From Hyphodiscus hymeniophilus (taxonomy: Eukaryota; Ascomycota; Leotiomycetes; Helotiales; Hyphodiscaceae): a stretch of DNA of 64,000 nucleotides. Position 1 is the first letter of the stretch. Each line of letters begins with the position of its first letter. The DNA is taken from positions 434,001 through 498,000 of the forward strand of contig VNKQ01000002.1 of NCBI GenBank assembly GCA_016508695.1, in the 5' to 3' direction. Under the pieces are notes generated by a model, which saw only the letters and a list, made by a program, of their open reading frames with translations, did no database searches and had not been told where the DNA came from. The position numbers were made by a program, and so were the translations under genes. Positions 12,431-22,624 of the stretch are shown one piece after another.

Positions 12431-13407
12431 TGAGCTTAGTGTAGTTGATACAAACGAGACGCAGAAGTTGGAGGATGAGCATAAGGGAAAATGAAAGGTG
12501 GCTGTATAGGAGGCTCCCAAGAGCCATCTAAATTATATTGAGGTTGGGATCATTGATTATCAATGCGTCGTCGTGTTGAGTTGTAGGTGAAGTTGATGGT
12601 AAATGAAATTGCCGACCCCAGATCTGATTTCGATTTGGCTATCCGATGCGAGGCCAGGATACGGAAGGAGCGAATGGCCTCATCCTGACGCCAGGGCAGA
12701 TGGAGAGGACTTCCGAGAAAATTGTAAAAAGTACAGCAAACAACTTAAACAAGGGTGGTAGACTTTCTGTGGCAAAGAACTCTCTTTTCGCACGTGATTG
12801 TGCTGGGTGGGAAATAATAGATACACTTGGGAAGCGTCCTCCTCTTTCGTAGACATTTCTCTTGTAGCAAGACGAGCTACATAATAGACAACAGTCTCCA
12901 ATACTCGCTCCCAAAGGGTCGTGGTACTCGAGTCTGTTGACGACGACGCTGACCTGGATGCAAGAGACAGGGGAATTTCGGCTGTCCACTGGCTAAAGTA
13001 CTGAAAAATCAGGGGTCCAAATTCACCCAATGATATCACGAGACCATTGACATCAACAGCAACCCTCGTCCTCCTTTAGACGTCGGGCTGAAAAGTGTTT
13101 CATTGACCGACTTGGACAAACCTCCATACAATTATCACGAGGCTGAAATATCATGGCTGTTTCCGACCTCGCCGGCGACGGCTTCCACCATTGACCAATG
13201 GGCTTCGGATGTCGAGACTTGCCTCGGTATCATTTTTAGCGTCAAAATGAAGGGCTTCAACATGACGCCTCGACTCGGATTTGGATGAACACGAGACGAG
13301 CAACAGCGAGGTCCATTACTAAACAGGATCCGAGGCCCGAGCAAATTCCCTCTTATTTATCGTGTCCCTGATCCCAATCGTTCGAAATATCATCACCTGC
13401 TTTCACA
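12431..13407. other. Divergent intergenic region with the acyl-CoA oxidase promoter
   Basis: It separates the minus-strand Cys-rich protein gene from the plus-strand acyl-CoA oxidase gene. Overlapping open frames at about 12640-13040 on both strands have no protein-like character. The two CCTCGG motifs near its right end are listed separately. Confidence 0.55.
13222..13335. promoter_or_regulatory. Two CCTCGG fatty-acid-response motifs upstream of acyl-CoA oxidase
   Basis: CCTCGG occurs at 13222-13227 and its reverse complement CCGAGG at 13330-13335, about 185 and 75 bp before the acyl-CoA oxidase ATG. CCTCGG is the established core site of the FarA/FarB zinc-cluster activators that induce beta-oxidation and peroxisomal genes on fatty acids in Aspergillus nidulans. 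The match is seen directly; its use in this organism is inferred. Confidence 0.55.
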
Positions 13408-15601
13408 ATGGCACCTCCACAATGGGTCAAAGACCTGAAGCCGGCCCCTCCACAAGGTGTTGACCTCATTCAAGCAGAACGAGACAAGTCTAAGCTCTCT
13501 GTCGAGAAACTATCCAACTTTCTCTTCACCAAAAAGGTTCTCGACCGCCAGGAGACCATCCTGAACATCCTGAAGGCAGAGAAAGTCTTTGACAAATCCC
13601 AAAATTATTTCGATGGCCGAGTCGATCGATTCAAGACAGCATTGGCCCGGGCGAAGCGGTTGAGACAATTGCAGGTCAAGCACAACTGGAACCGAGATGA
13701 ATACATGACTGCCAATGAGTTGATCAGTGAGCCTGGTCCATATGGCTTGCACGCCTCAATGTACCTGGTATGTTACTCCTGTGTCACTGTATGGCGTTGC
13801 TAAAAGAGACGCAGACAACTCTGCGAGACCAAGGTACTCCAGAGCAGCACAAGCTCTTCCTCGAACCTGCCGAATCGTATAAAGCTATTGGGTGTTATGC
13901 ACAGACAGAACTAGGTCACGGAAGCAACGTGCGAGGTCTCGAGACAACTGCAACATGGAATCCCGAGGATAAGACCTTCATACTTCATTCCCCACACCTC
14001 ACAGCTTCAAAGTGGTGGATTGGATCTCTTGGACGGACCGCGAACCATGCCGTTGTTATGGCACAATTGATCATCGAAGGGAAACCGTACGGTCCACATC
14101 CTTTCGTCTGCCAGATCAGGGATATGAAGACCCATGAACCGTTGGAGGGTGTCCATGTGGGAGATATTGGCCCCAAGTTTGGCTACAACACGATGGATAA
14201 CGGCTTCCTTCTGCTTAATCACGTCAAGATCCCACATGTCAATATGTTGGCACGATTCTCGCGTATCGATATCGAAACAAACAGATACCTTAAACCATCT
14301 TCGCCATCTCTCATTTATGGAACATTGACATGGGTACGCTCAACTATCGTCCTACAATCCGGAGGAGTTTTGGCACGAGGTGTCACTATCGCTACCCGAT
14401 ACGCCGCAGTTCGCCGACAATTCCAAGACCGTGATGCTCCATCAGGTACCCATGGTGAGAACCAAGTCCTCAACTACACAATGGTTCAGTTTCGACTTCT
14501 TCCTTTGCTTGCCTCAACTTTCGCTCTCCATTTCACCGGAAAGGCCATGATGGGTTTGTATCAGGAGAATCAGAAAAAGATGCTCTCGGATGCCGGAAAG
14601 GTAGCGGATACAAACAGAGGAGCCGGACCGGAAGAGACTCACTCTGGCAGTGATCTGCTGGCCGATTTGCATGCCACTTCTTGCGGCTTGAAGGCGTTGG
14701 CCAGTACGACTGCCGCGGAGGGCCTTGAAGTCTGTAGACGAGCTTGCGGAGGACATGGTTACAGTTCATTCAGTGGTATTGGTCCGTGGTATGCGGACTA
14801 TCTCCCAACCACCACTTGGGAAGGCGACAATTACATGTTGACGCAACAGGTAGCCAGATATGTAAGTTTCACGTTTGTTCGAGCCAGGGGCTTTTACTAA
14901 CTTTGTCCTAGCTCCTGAAATCTGCTCGTGCGGTTATGAAAGGAAACGCTCCCAATAACGACACAACAAAGATCTTCACTACCTTCCTCCAAAAGCAAGA
15001 TATGGGCGCTGCCCATGATGTTCTCGGCTCTGACAGTGACTTGGTAGCTGCTTTCGCTTGGCGCACTTCATTCTTAACTTTCGAAGCTCTCAAGCACCGA
15101 GATGTAGAGAAGAATTCTTGGAACTCCCTCCTGATTGACTTCTGGCGTCTTAGCACCGCACATTCTCAATATCTTGTTGTAAAGAACTTTTATGATGCTC
15201 TCCAAAGCGAAAGTCTACGCTACGAACTTGATCCAGCGACCATCGATGTACTTCATTCTTTGTTCCGACTTTACGCCCTGAATACTCTCGAGAAAGAAGC
15301 TTCGGAGTTCTATTCCTCGGCCGCTGTTACCGTTCGCCAAATCCAATTGGCGAGAACAAAGTCTGTGATGAAGTTGCTTGAGGATATCAGACCCCATGCT
15401 CTCAGACTTGTGGACGCCTGGCAATTCCCAGACTGGCAGCTTGACTCCTCCCTGGGACGAAAGGATGGCAAGGTTTATGAGGATTTGTTTTATAGAGCTA
15501 GTGAGCTCAACCCGCTTAATGGTTTGACGATCGATCCTTATCCGGACAGTGGCGTTTTGGTGAAGAAGGATACCACTGCTAGCTTTAAGAGCAAGCTGTA
15601 A
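13408..15601 (+). CDS. POX1: Peroxisomal acyl-CoA oxidase
   Basis: Three exons (13408-13767, 13815-14861, 14912-15601; introns of 47 and 50 bp) encode 698 residues, the usual length. The enzyme does the first step of peroxisomal beta-oxidation, oxidising acyl-CoA to trans-2-enoyl-CoA and passing electrons from FAD to oxygen with H2O2 release. Visible family features are CYAQTELGHGSNV in the acyl-CoA oxidase N-terminal/FAD region, the FAD-contacting GGHGYSSFSGIGPWYADY, and the catalytic base Glu in TTTWEGDNYMLTQQVARY. The protein ends in SKL, a canonical PTS1 peroxisome-import signal. The two CCTCGG motifs upstream fit induction by fatty acids. The H2O2 it makes normally requires catalase; the one catalase gene in this window is broken, so another must exist elsewhere if the organism grows on fatty acids. 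Confidence 0.96.
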
Positions 15602-16106
15602 ATGACATGTTAATTCGTATTGGCGAGGGAAAATAGACTACATGGTTTTATTTATGAACTACTTTCTTAGACGACAGAAGAAGCATTCGCCAAGAGTTTG
15701 ATCTATGACCGTCTGACGCCACCTTTGAAGCGAGAAGAAGATTTGCCATATCCCTCGTGTAAAAAGTCTTCTGCTTTTCCAATTCCTATGACCAGAGTGC
15801 AGCTGAAATTCATGGTGCGGCATTCAGCCACTCTTCTCATCCCATCGCGGAAGCCTTCCTTTCTTATCATCGGCTTCTTAGCCGAATCCCGATCAAAAGC
15901 CTCGCATAGCAACCCCCATTTTTGGTCATGAATCCTTGCAGCCCATCCCGCCCTTCGCGCTACAATAATACACCCTTTGGTGGTAAGCAGCAATATTCTT
16001 TAAGTGCCTTCGACAATCCTAATTCAACACCTTTTTGGACTGTTCAGACTTCACATATACCTTTTTCACCGGATTTTCGCTTTTAACGCTCAAGTATCTC
16101 CACACG
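15602..16106. other. Intergenic interval
   Basis: This is the 3' flank of acyl-CoA oxidase and the promoter/5' UTR of the aldolase-family gene. Nothing else is recognised. Confidence 0.55.
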
Positions 16107-17245
16107 ATGGCACCTTCAGCGATATCTAGTCTAGTCGCCTCGACTTCAAAAGTGGAGGTGGCTAAACAGCCAGAGAAGCACGTCCATGGTGCTCAGGACA
16201 AGACACCACTGGAGGCGATCAGTCATGAGCCAACAGGAATAGTTCACCCAGGTATGATTCTTGACTTAATCAAAGATATGTAAAGTCTAACATGGCAATA
16301 GGAATCCCTACGTTCTCATCTCATGCGGAACATCGCCGGCACATCTTAATTCACACAGCCGCTGTCTTCCGTGATTTCTCGAGGAAAGGTTTCACCGAGG
16401 GAATGAGGTACGAAGCTCAAGAGATCTTAGTTTCTCCTCTCTTAGAAAAACTCGCGCCTTGCATGCTAACCGGGAAACAGCGGGCACATCTCCGTTCGTG
16501 ATCCCGAATTCCCTCATTATATCTGGATGAATCCCCTTGGGAAACACTTCGGGCTCATGACCGCAGGAGACCTGATATGCCTAGACGTCAACAACGGGAA
16601 AGTGGTTGGAGGCAACCGGAGCCGGACTGCCAACTCGGCAGGTTTCTTCATCCATTCCGAGATCCACAAAGCTCGTCCAGACGTCCACGCCGTCTGCCAC
16701 TCTCATACAATGGCAGGTCGCGCTTGGTCGAGTTTCGCTACTGGGATCGACATGCTGAATCAGGACGTTTGCTATCTGTATGGCGCTGTTGCTGTGTATG
16801 CTGAGTATGGGGGTATTGTGTTTGCGTCTGAGGAAGGCAAGAACATTGCACGGTCGCTGGGGGATAAGAACAAGGTAGAGACTTCACTCAACTCAACCCT
16901 AAATCCCAAGCCAACACTCTTCTAATGCGAAGCCAGGTTGCGATCCTCATGAACCATGGGCTCCTTTCCACCGGGAGCACAGTCGACGAAGCGGGCTTCC
17001 TCTTCGGCCTCCTGGATCGCAGCTGCGCGATTCAACTCCAGGTCGAGGCTGCCATGGCTGGAAACTCCAAGCTCGTAAAGCATATTGTTGCTGATGAGGA
17101 AGCGGCCTACAACTTCAAGATGGCGAATGAGAAGAACGGGCTCTATGCGGAGGCGCAGCCGGACTTGGATTATGAGTTCGCAATGGCGGGGCCGGGCGTC
17201 ATTGAAAGAGGTGTTGATGACATGAAAATTGATCATGGCCTCTAG
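16107..17245 (+). CDS. Class II aldolase/adducin family protein
   Basis: Four exons (16107-16251, 16302-16407, 16481-16874, 16937-17245) give 317 residues with the frame kept. The start MAPSAISSLVAS is the first ATG in frame. The class II aldolase/adducin fold is shown by ILIHTAAVFRDFSRKGFTEG, SGHISVRDPEFPHYIWMNP, GLMTAGDLICLDVNNGKVVG, the metal-binding HSH in VHAVCHSHTMAGRAW, and a further metal His in ILMNHGLLSTG. In this family the histidines bind zinc or another divalent metal. Members cleave sugar-phosphate-like aldols, act as dehydratases or epimerases, or are non-catalytic (adducin). Fungal members of this stand-alone type have no agreed substrate. The first 45 residues before the domain are a low-complexity extension. 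The neighbours give no pathway hint beyond general carbon metabolism. Confidence 0.9.
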
Positions 17246-17995
17246 ACGAGCGGTCTGTGAGTATTTTTGGTAAGAGCGCAAAGTCGGATATAATGAGTTT
17301 CTGCTGTTGGGAGCTTTAGCACATACATTTGATGCCGAATTTCCGAAAACTGCTCGCAGTAAAGCATTTCCCAACTATTCTTAAGTCTTTGAGAAACAAA
17401 AGACCTGATCACTGGACGCCCATAAGCGAAATATTTTTCAAGGCGCGCGTTGGCCTAAATCTCATTGCGCATTCACCACATGAAAGAATGAAATAGTAGG
17501 CACTTTCTTAAAAACAGCTCAGCTTACTCCGATACAGCTCGGATTGGAGAATGGAGTCTGGACAAAAAACCAACGTGTTGACGCGGATGCACCGCCCGCT
17601 GATTGTATTCTGAGACGCTCGCAAAACATCATATGAAAGTAAAGAAGACTTTATGAGAGGATACAACTTGTCCAGCCTCTCAGTTTGAGAGTCTCTTTAC
17701 GCTATGCGCTCGAACGGCGACAGTGAGATGGATTTTGACGGTGAAAAGGCGCAAATCATAACTTCGAACTGTGTAGAAGCCTTGACCTATGCAGCCATGC
17801 TTTGATTTGTCAAGCATTCATTTTCTTCATTGCCATTTATGATACAGTATCCCTTTTTACTATTACGATTACCTCGGTGGGAAGACGTGACATTGGTGCT
17901 TTACACAATCTCAGATAATATAGATAATTAAATATCATGACTATATAACACTAAAATTATCATGCCTTGACCCGGTACCCTCTTATACTGCCAGC
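17246..17995. other. Convergent intergenic interval, AT-rich at its right end
   Basis: It lies between the 3' ends of the aldolase-family gene and the membrane glycoprotein gene. The last 100 bp or so are notably A/T-rich. No gene or repeat is recognised. Confidence 0.55.
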
Positions 17996-19489
17996 TTAGC
18001 GCGGGTTTTCTGGGAATGCCCAAAGACTCTCATTCGGACTCTTCAGCGTCACTGGCCGCGACGATACAGATAGAGCTGGAGTCTCCTCTAGATCATCTCT
18101 AGTCAATCTGCTACCTGTCTGTGACATTGGCAACAAAGCTATTGCTTCGGCCTGTGAAGGGCTTCTAGCTAGCTGCCTCTTACACGCGTCACAAATGTTG
18201 GACGCCTCGTCTGTGCGCTTAACCCACCATGTCGTCGTCCATGTCAGAAGCTTGAAGAGGCCCTGTAGGAAGACCATGTCTGCTACAAGTACAGCGATGA
18301 ACAGGGAGCCCATGTTTCGGCGGCGCGGCACTTGGCAGATATATTGCGAATTGAATGTCGAAGGCTGAATAACCAAAGGAGGAGTGGTGGCAATCAGCTG
18401 ATCGAAGGCTTGTTGCGCTGTCGTATCAGAGCCGGCGGCGGGCAATGATGACATGTTCCAGCCCGCCAGCACATACTGTTGTATTAGATTACTGTCTGTA
18501 AGGATGTTGGGGCCGTTCGGCTGGCCCAGGTCCGACAAGAGGGTAGAGTAGAAGACTGTTGCGAAATGATGCATCTGAAAGCCGACGTCGTATCCACCTA
18601 GTGTCGCACTCATTACGACACTGCCCTCACTCTGGAAGGCGTCAAGATTTCCATCGGCCATATTGAACCAACCAGTAATATTGAAGAAGTCATAGTTCGT
18701 GATATTTTTGCTGCCAGTCGGGACCATAGAAAGCCTCAGTGTGCTGATGGTACTGCTAACAGTCGCATCTTCGTTGGAGCCTGGAGGCCCCAGCACGTTC
18801 AGAACGTTGTAGTACCACATGTTCAGAAGCTGCTCTCCCCACCAGATGCAAGGTTTTTCCTGCTGGTCAAGGTGAAGGAAACCTGTGCTGGACAACGAAG
18901 CACCGAGAGAACCGTCGTTATAAGCGGAATCTGTGGTTGGGCTGGCTTCATACTGGACTGTCATGTTGAAGAAAGAAGGTGACTTGCCATTGCCCACCGA
19001 GCATGTGGCAACGGCCGAGATTGTGGTGGCCATCCAGGCCCAGTAAGGAGAGTTCCCGTTGGTGTTCGTGTTCTCTGCATGAATATAGATGTTGTTCACT
19101 GAACAGTTGTCCAGTGTATTATTGAGGTATGTCAACGACGGGTATATATTGGTTCTGTCATTAGCCTCGTGTGACCACACATTCGACAGCGTGTAGGTCA
19201 GGCCTAGCTGAGTGGTGAAGAGCCTCGTATTGAGCGCGAGGTTTTGAGACTGGCAGCTCGCTTCAACCTTCGCCATCAATGTCCACGGTGGCTTTTGGAA
19301 CCACTGAGTCTCTGCTAGGGTGCCGTTGGGGTCTGTAGTGTAGACGACTTCGAGTTGGTAGCCGTTAGCTGCCACATTCAAAAGCGAGAAGAAGATGGTC
19401 GCAGCCACTCCGCCAATGACGACCACCCATGTAAACCACTTGTACGGGTATGATCTTGTCAAGGGATAGCTGAAGACTGATTGATGCAT
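17996..19489 (-). CDS. Membrane glycoprotein of unknown function
   Basis: A single-exon model of 497 residues starts at the ATG at 19489 (MHQSVFSYPLTRSYPYKWF). A short extra 5' exon cannot be excluded because the frame is open upstream without an ATG. A first transmembrane helix (TWVVVIGGVAATIFFSLLN) is followed by an ectodomain of about 390 residues. That domain has many N-x-S/T sites, paired aromatic motifs (SPYWAWMATT, CIWWGEQLLNMWYYNVL) and several cysteines. A second helix (GSLFIAVLVADMVFLQGLF) precedes a cytosolic tail with a CDAC pair. This two-helix, large-ectodomain layout occurs in an expanded family of uncharacterised fungal plasma membrane proteins. I see no enzymatic motif. The Fot1-like transposon lies only about 295 bp upstream of the start codon, inside the probable promoter. 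Confidence 0.82.
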   Translation of the reverse strand: MHQSVFSYPLTRSYPYKWFTWVVVIGGVAATIFFSLLNVAANGYQLEVVYTTDPNGTLAETQWFQKPPWTLMAKVEASCQSQNLALNTRLFTTQLGLTYTLSNVWSHEANDRTNIYPSLTYLNNTLDNCSVNNIYIHAENTNTNGNSPYWAWMATTISAVATCSVGNGKSPSFFNMTVQYEASPTTDSAYNDGSLGASLSSTGFLHLDQQEKPCIWWGEQLLNMWYYNVLNVLGPPGSNEDATVSSTISTLRLSMVPTGSKNITNYDFFNITGWFNMADGNLDAFQSEGSVVMSATLGGYDVGFQMHHFATVFYSTLLSDLGQPNGPNILTDSNLIQQYVLAGWNMSSLPAAGSDTTAQQAFDQLIATTPPLVIQPSTFNSQYICQVPRRRNMGSLFIAVLVADMVFLQGLFKLLTWTTTWWVKRTDEASNICDACKRQLARSPSQAEAIALLPMSQTGSRLTRDDLEETPALSVSSRPVTLKSPNESLWAFPENPR

Positions 19490-19784
19490 TGCGTGGATAC
19501 AGTAGTAAAAGTGGCCAGAAGGAAAACAGAAAACAGGCTCGAGGAGTTCCAGTTGGATACCGCACCAGTTTATGAGTTGCCCAACATTTGCGGCACGAGG
19601 TTCGGCCCCCAGCGTGCTGTGCCACAGGAGGCTGCCCTGGCGTACAGCCACTATCCAGTAGCCTTCGAGAGCCGACTGTGAGTGGACGTCAGGAAGAGAC
19701 TCCGCCCCTCAAGGCGCCGATGCCTCTTGAGAGATGGTAGTCGATCAAGCAGGTGGCTTTACAGTGTAAAGTTCAGTGAGGGTA

Positions 19785-19884
19785 ATCGTTCGGTTTTCGA
19801 CCTCCTGGAAACCCGAATTGTTACGTAATCAGGTGAGGGAGGGCAATGCGTAAATTAGCACCAATGCGTAAAAATTAGTAAAAT
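19785..19884 (+). repeat. Left terminal inverted repeat of the Fot1-like element
   Basis: It begins ATCGTTCGGTTTTCGACCTC. Aligned with the reverse complement of 21656-21755 it shows about six mismatches and one single-base gap over 100 bp. Five of the mismatches are transitions, consistent with RIP. Confidence 0.9.
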
Positions 19885-21655
19885 CTACTACGATTAATTC
19901 AATTAATTGAATATATCAATTATAACTATGCCTTTTATAGACGAACACAAAGAGGAAAAGGTTTAATAAGCTCTTCTTCTAATTTAAAAAAATCTTAAAA
20001 TAAAAATAGCGCAAGTTGCGCGAACTACTCGCGCGTCTTACTCTCGCGTCTAGAGACAGCTTTATAGTTACCTACAATTATTAGCCCGCGGGGACATAAT
20101 AAGAAGCTAAATATACTATCTTCAAGTGCCTTAAGAAAGTACTTTCTTATATGTCACGTAATGGGTCGTAAAGCTAATATCGATTATATAATTGTTATTA
20201 TAAACTTAATCTTATAATATAATAAATAGCTTATAATAGTAAACCGACAATAGGCCAAGACCTAGTTATAACGCGAGAAGGACTTCCTTAAGACGATTCG
20301 ATTTACCCCCCTCTTTACGAAACGACGCGTAGCTTATTAAAAAGAAAATATTAAGAATTATTTCGCTAAGTTCGATTAGTACTAGCGTAAGTAAGGGATC
20401 CTTAATAAAGATATTTATAACTTTAACGAGACGGGATTTATAATTAGAGTTGTAAGTAATACTTACATTATTACGCCTATAGACGCAATTACCTCTTATA
20501 TCGACGATTTAAATAAGAGAAAACTAGTTATATTAACTAAGTATATCTTTGCGGGGGGTTACTACGTACTTCTTATAATTACGTTTAAAAGAGCCTATTA
20601 CTTATACAAGTACTTTAATAATAATATAGACCCTAATATACTCTAGTCTCGTTTTAAATTAGGCTTTATAAACGATAAACTAACTCTTAAGTAGCTTAAG
20701 TACTTTAATCGTTATATTAAGAGCCGTACGAAGGGGTAATACCGGCTCTTAATATTTAACGGTTACAAATTGTATATTATATAGGATTTTATTAAATATT
20801 ACTAGGAAAATAATATCCGACTATTCTAACTTCCCCCTTATTTTACGCATTTTACGTAACCTCTCAATATAAGAGTATTCTAGAAGTTTAAAAGTACTTT
20901 TAAGAAAGCGTTGCGTAAAGAGGTATTTTATAGTATAAAGGAAATTAATAAAGCTAACTTCTTTACTCTATTTGTAGATTTCTCAAATAAAACTTAGTTA
21001 GAATGTCTTTATAAAAGCGCCTTTCGTAAGACAAGTTTTATTCCCCTCGAACCGCAAATCGTACTCGATATAATAAAGGAATTTAGTAGTATATAAGAGA
21101 CAAGGGGGCTAGAAATCGAGGAAAAAGATAATAGTAAGAGCGAAGTATTTATAATCCCTCCTCCTCCCGATTAGTATTAATTTGAGACTTTAACCTCGAA
21201 TCGAACGCGCTATAAAAGCTAAGAATACGTTTTAAATCGACTTCGATTTAGAGACATTACGCTATTTATAATTCGAGTATAAGATAAGGTCTTAAAGGCT
21301 AGCAATTAAATAGTATTAGTAAGTTAGCTTTCGACCGAGTACTTATAGTTTACGCAAGCTAGGGAAGCGCGCCAAATTGCGAGATATAAGAATAAAAGTA
21401 TAGTAATATAGAAATATAGGGAAATATATAGCTACTAAGCGCGTCGTCAAATTACAAAAGACAAAAGCGATAGATAAGAGAGAAATAATCAATATGCGGG
21501 AATAGAGGTTTAAAAAGAGGCAAGAGAAGGAGGAGGCCGCAATAGCAAGATAGTTTGCGAAGGCAAATCAAATACGCACTTAGACCTTTTAAATAAACCT
21601 ATTTGCGACTTAATAACTTGCGTTATTATTTAATTATAATTCTTATAACAATATC

Positions 21656-21755
21656 GATTTTATTAATTTTACACATTAGTGCTAATTTACGCATTGCCCT
21701 CCCTCACCCGATTACGTAAGAATTCGGGTTTCTAGGAGGTCGAAAACCGAACGAT
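21656..21755 (-). repeat. Right terminal inverted repeat of the Fot1-like element
   Basis: This is the inverted partner of 19785-19884, ending at the TA target duplication at 21756. The two outermost blocks of about 22 bases are identical before the first mismatch. Confidence 0.9.
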
Positions 21756-22624
21756 TAGTGAATGTCTTGCGCCCCTTAGCTACTCGCCCACAATAAGCGA
21801 GTTGTTGGGACCAAGTACAGAGGTTCATCTCAAGTATCAACCTCTCTATTGTTTCTGTCTGTATGATATCGATCCTAGTAACCCTCTATTTCAGTTAGAG
21901 TTATAATAAAATATTTACTTTTGAAAACATTTACTTATAAAGTGATATTAGTAATTTAATTAGTTGTTATTAGAGTCGGTATAGCCTGTTACTCCTTGGT
22001 GTTCCTACCCTTGGTAGCTGATGCCTTAGGCATGAGGTGGTGCGCAGCTAAGGGGAATTGCTGGCCTTGGGCCTTCTCTTCTCTCGAGCGCCGCCCATGA
22101 TTGCGATAGTACAATGTACTCGACGGCACCCCACTACGCTTTGATATGGCATCATATATTCGAGGCTCTCCTGGCAGAGACGCCCCTACAAGGGTTTTAC
22201 TGGCGCGGTCACTTTTCAGGCATTACCTTGCGTACCTTGGTAATGGCATTTGCCAACCTAGACCTGCGTGGGGGTGTTTGGTTCTCGGATCTTCGACCCA
22301 CGAAGGGAGTGCCAACGGCCTTTCCTATCAAGGATCGAATCTTGGTATTTCATTGCTTCACCATCTTAGGCATCTGGTGTTATCTAAGTCTTTGCGGTGA
22401 CTAAGAATGTGCTGACTCAGTGGTCCATTACGTTCTCTCTCTACAACTTCCATTTACAGCTCACATAGAGCGGACTAGTAAAGAAAGCGACTACAAGAAT
22501 GGCATGACCTTGACTACCATAGCTTGAATATCTAAAAGTTTAAGAGCAGCTCTTTTCGCCATTTACAATTTCAATCTTCACTTTTACTCTACTTCTCCCA
22601 AAGACAACCTAACAAACGTCGAAT
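21756..22624. other. Intergenic interval between the transposon and the catalase pseudogene
   Basis: The part at 21890-21970 is A/T-rich, while the rest has ordinary composition. A short open frame at 22114-22404 shows no protein-like features. I see no gene. A TGTTGGGA start near 21799 resembles the edge of a long terminal repeat, but no partner or internal region supports that. Confidence 0.5.

Larger units (their letters stand above)
19785..21755 (+). mobile_element. Complete but RIP-degraded Fot1/pogo-like DNA transposon
   Basis: The element is 1,971 bp with about 100-bp terminal inverted repeats and is flanked by TA on both sides (19783-19784 and 21756-21757), the target duplication of the Tc1/mariner/pogo superfamily. 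The size is close to that of Fot1. In the frame that reads FNETGF at 20422-20439 (canonical FDETGF of the DDE_1 transposase), more of the DDE domain can be followed, for example RLLIFNGYK where family members have a FDGH-like motif. The frame is interrupted by TAG codons, for example at 20644 and 20782, where intact relatives usually carry Trp or Gln. The interior is extremely rich in TA dinucleotides while CG remains common. This is the signature of RIP, which converts CA to TA. No functional transposase can be made. Confidence 0.9.

Noticed and set aside
21799..22110. TGTTGGGA at the start of a stretch resembling the edge of a retrotransposon LTR
   Set aside because: I found no matching ACA end at LTR-like distance, no target duplication, no second LTR and no internal coding region.
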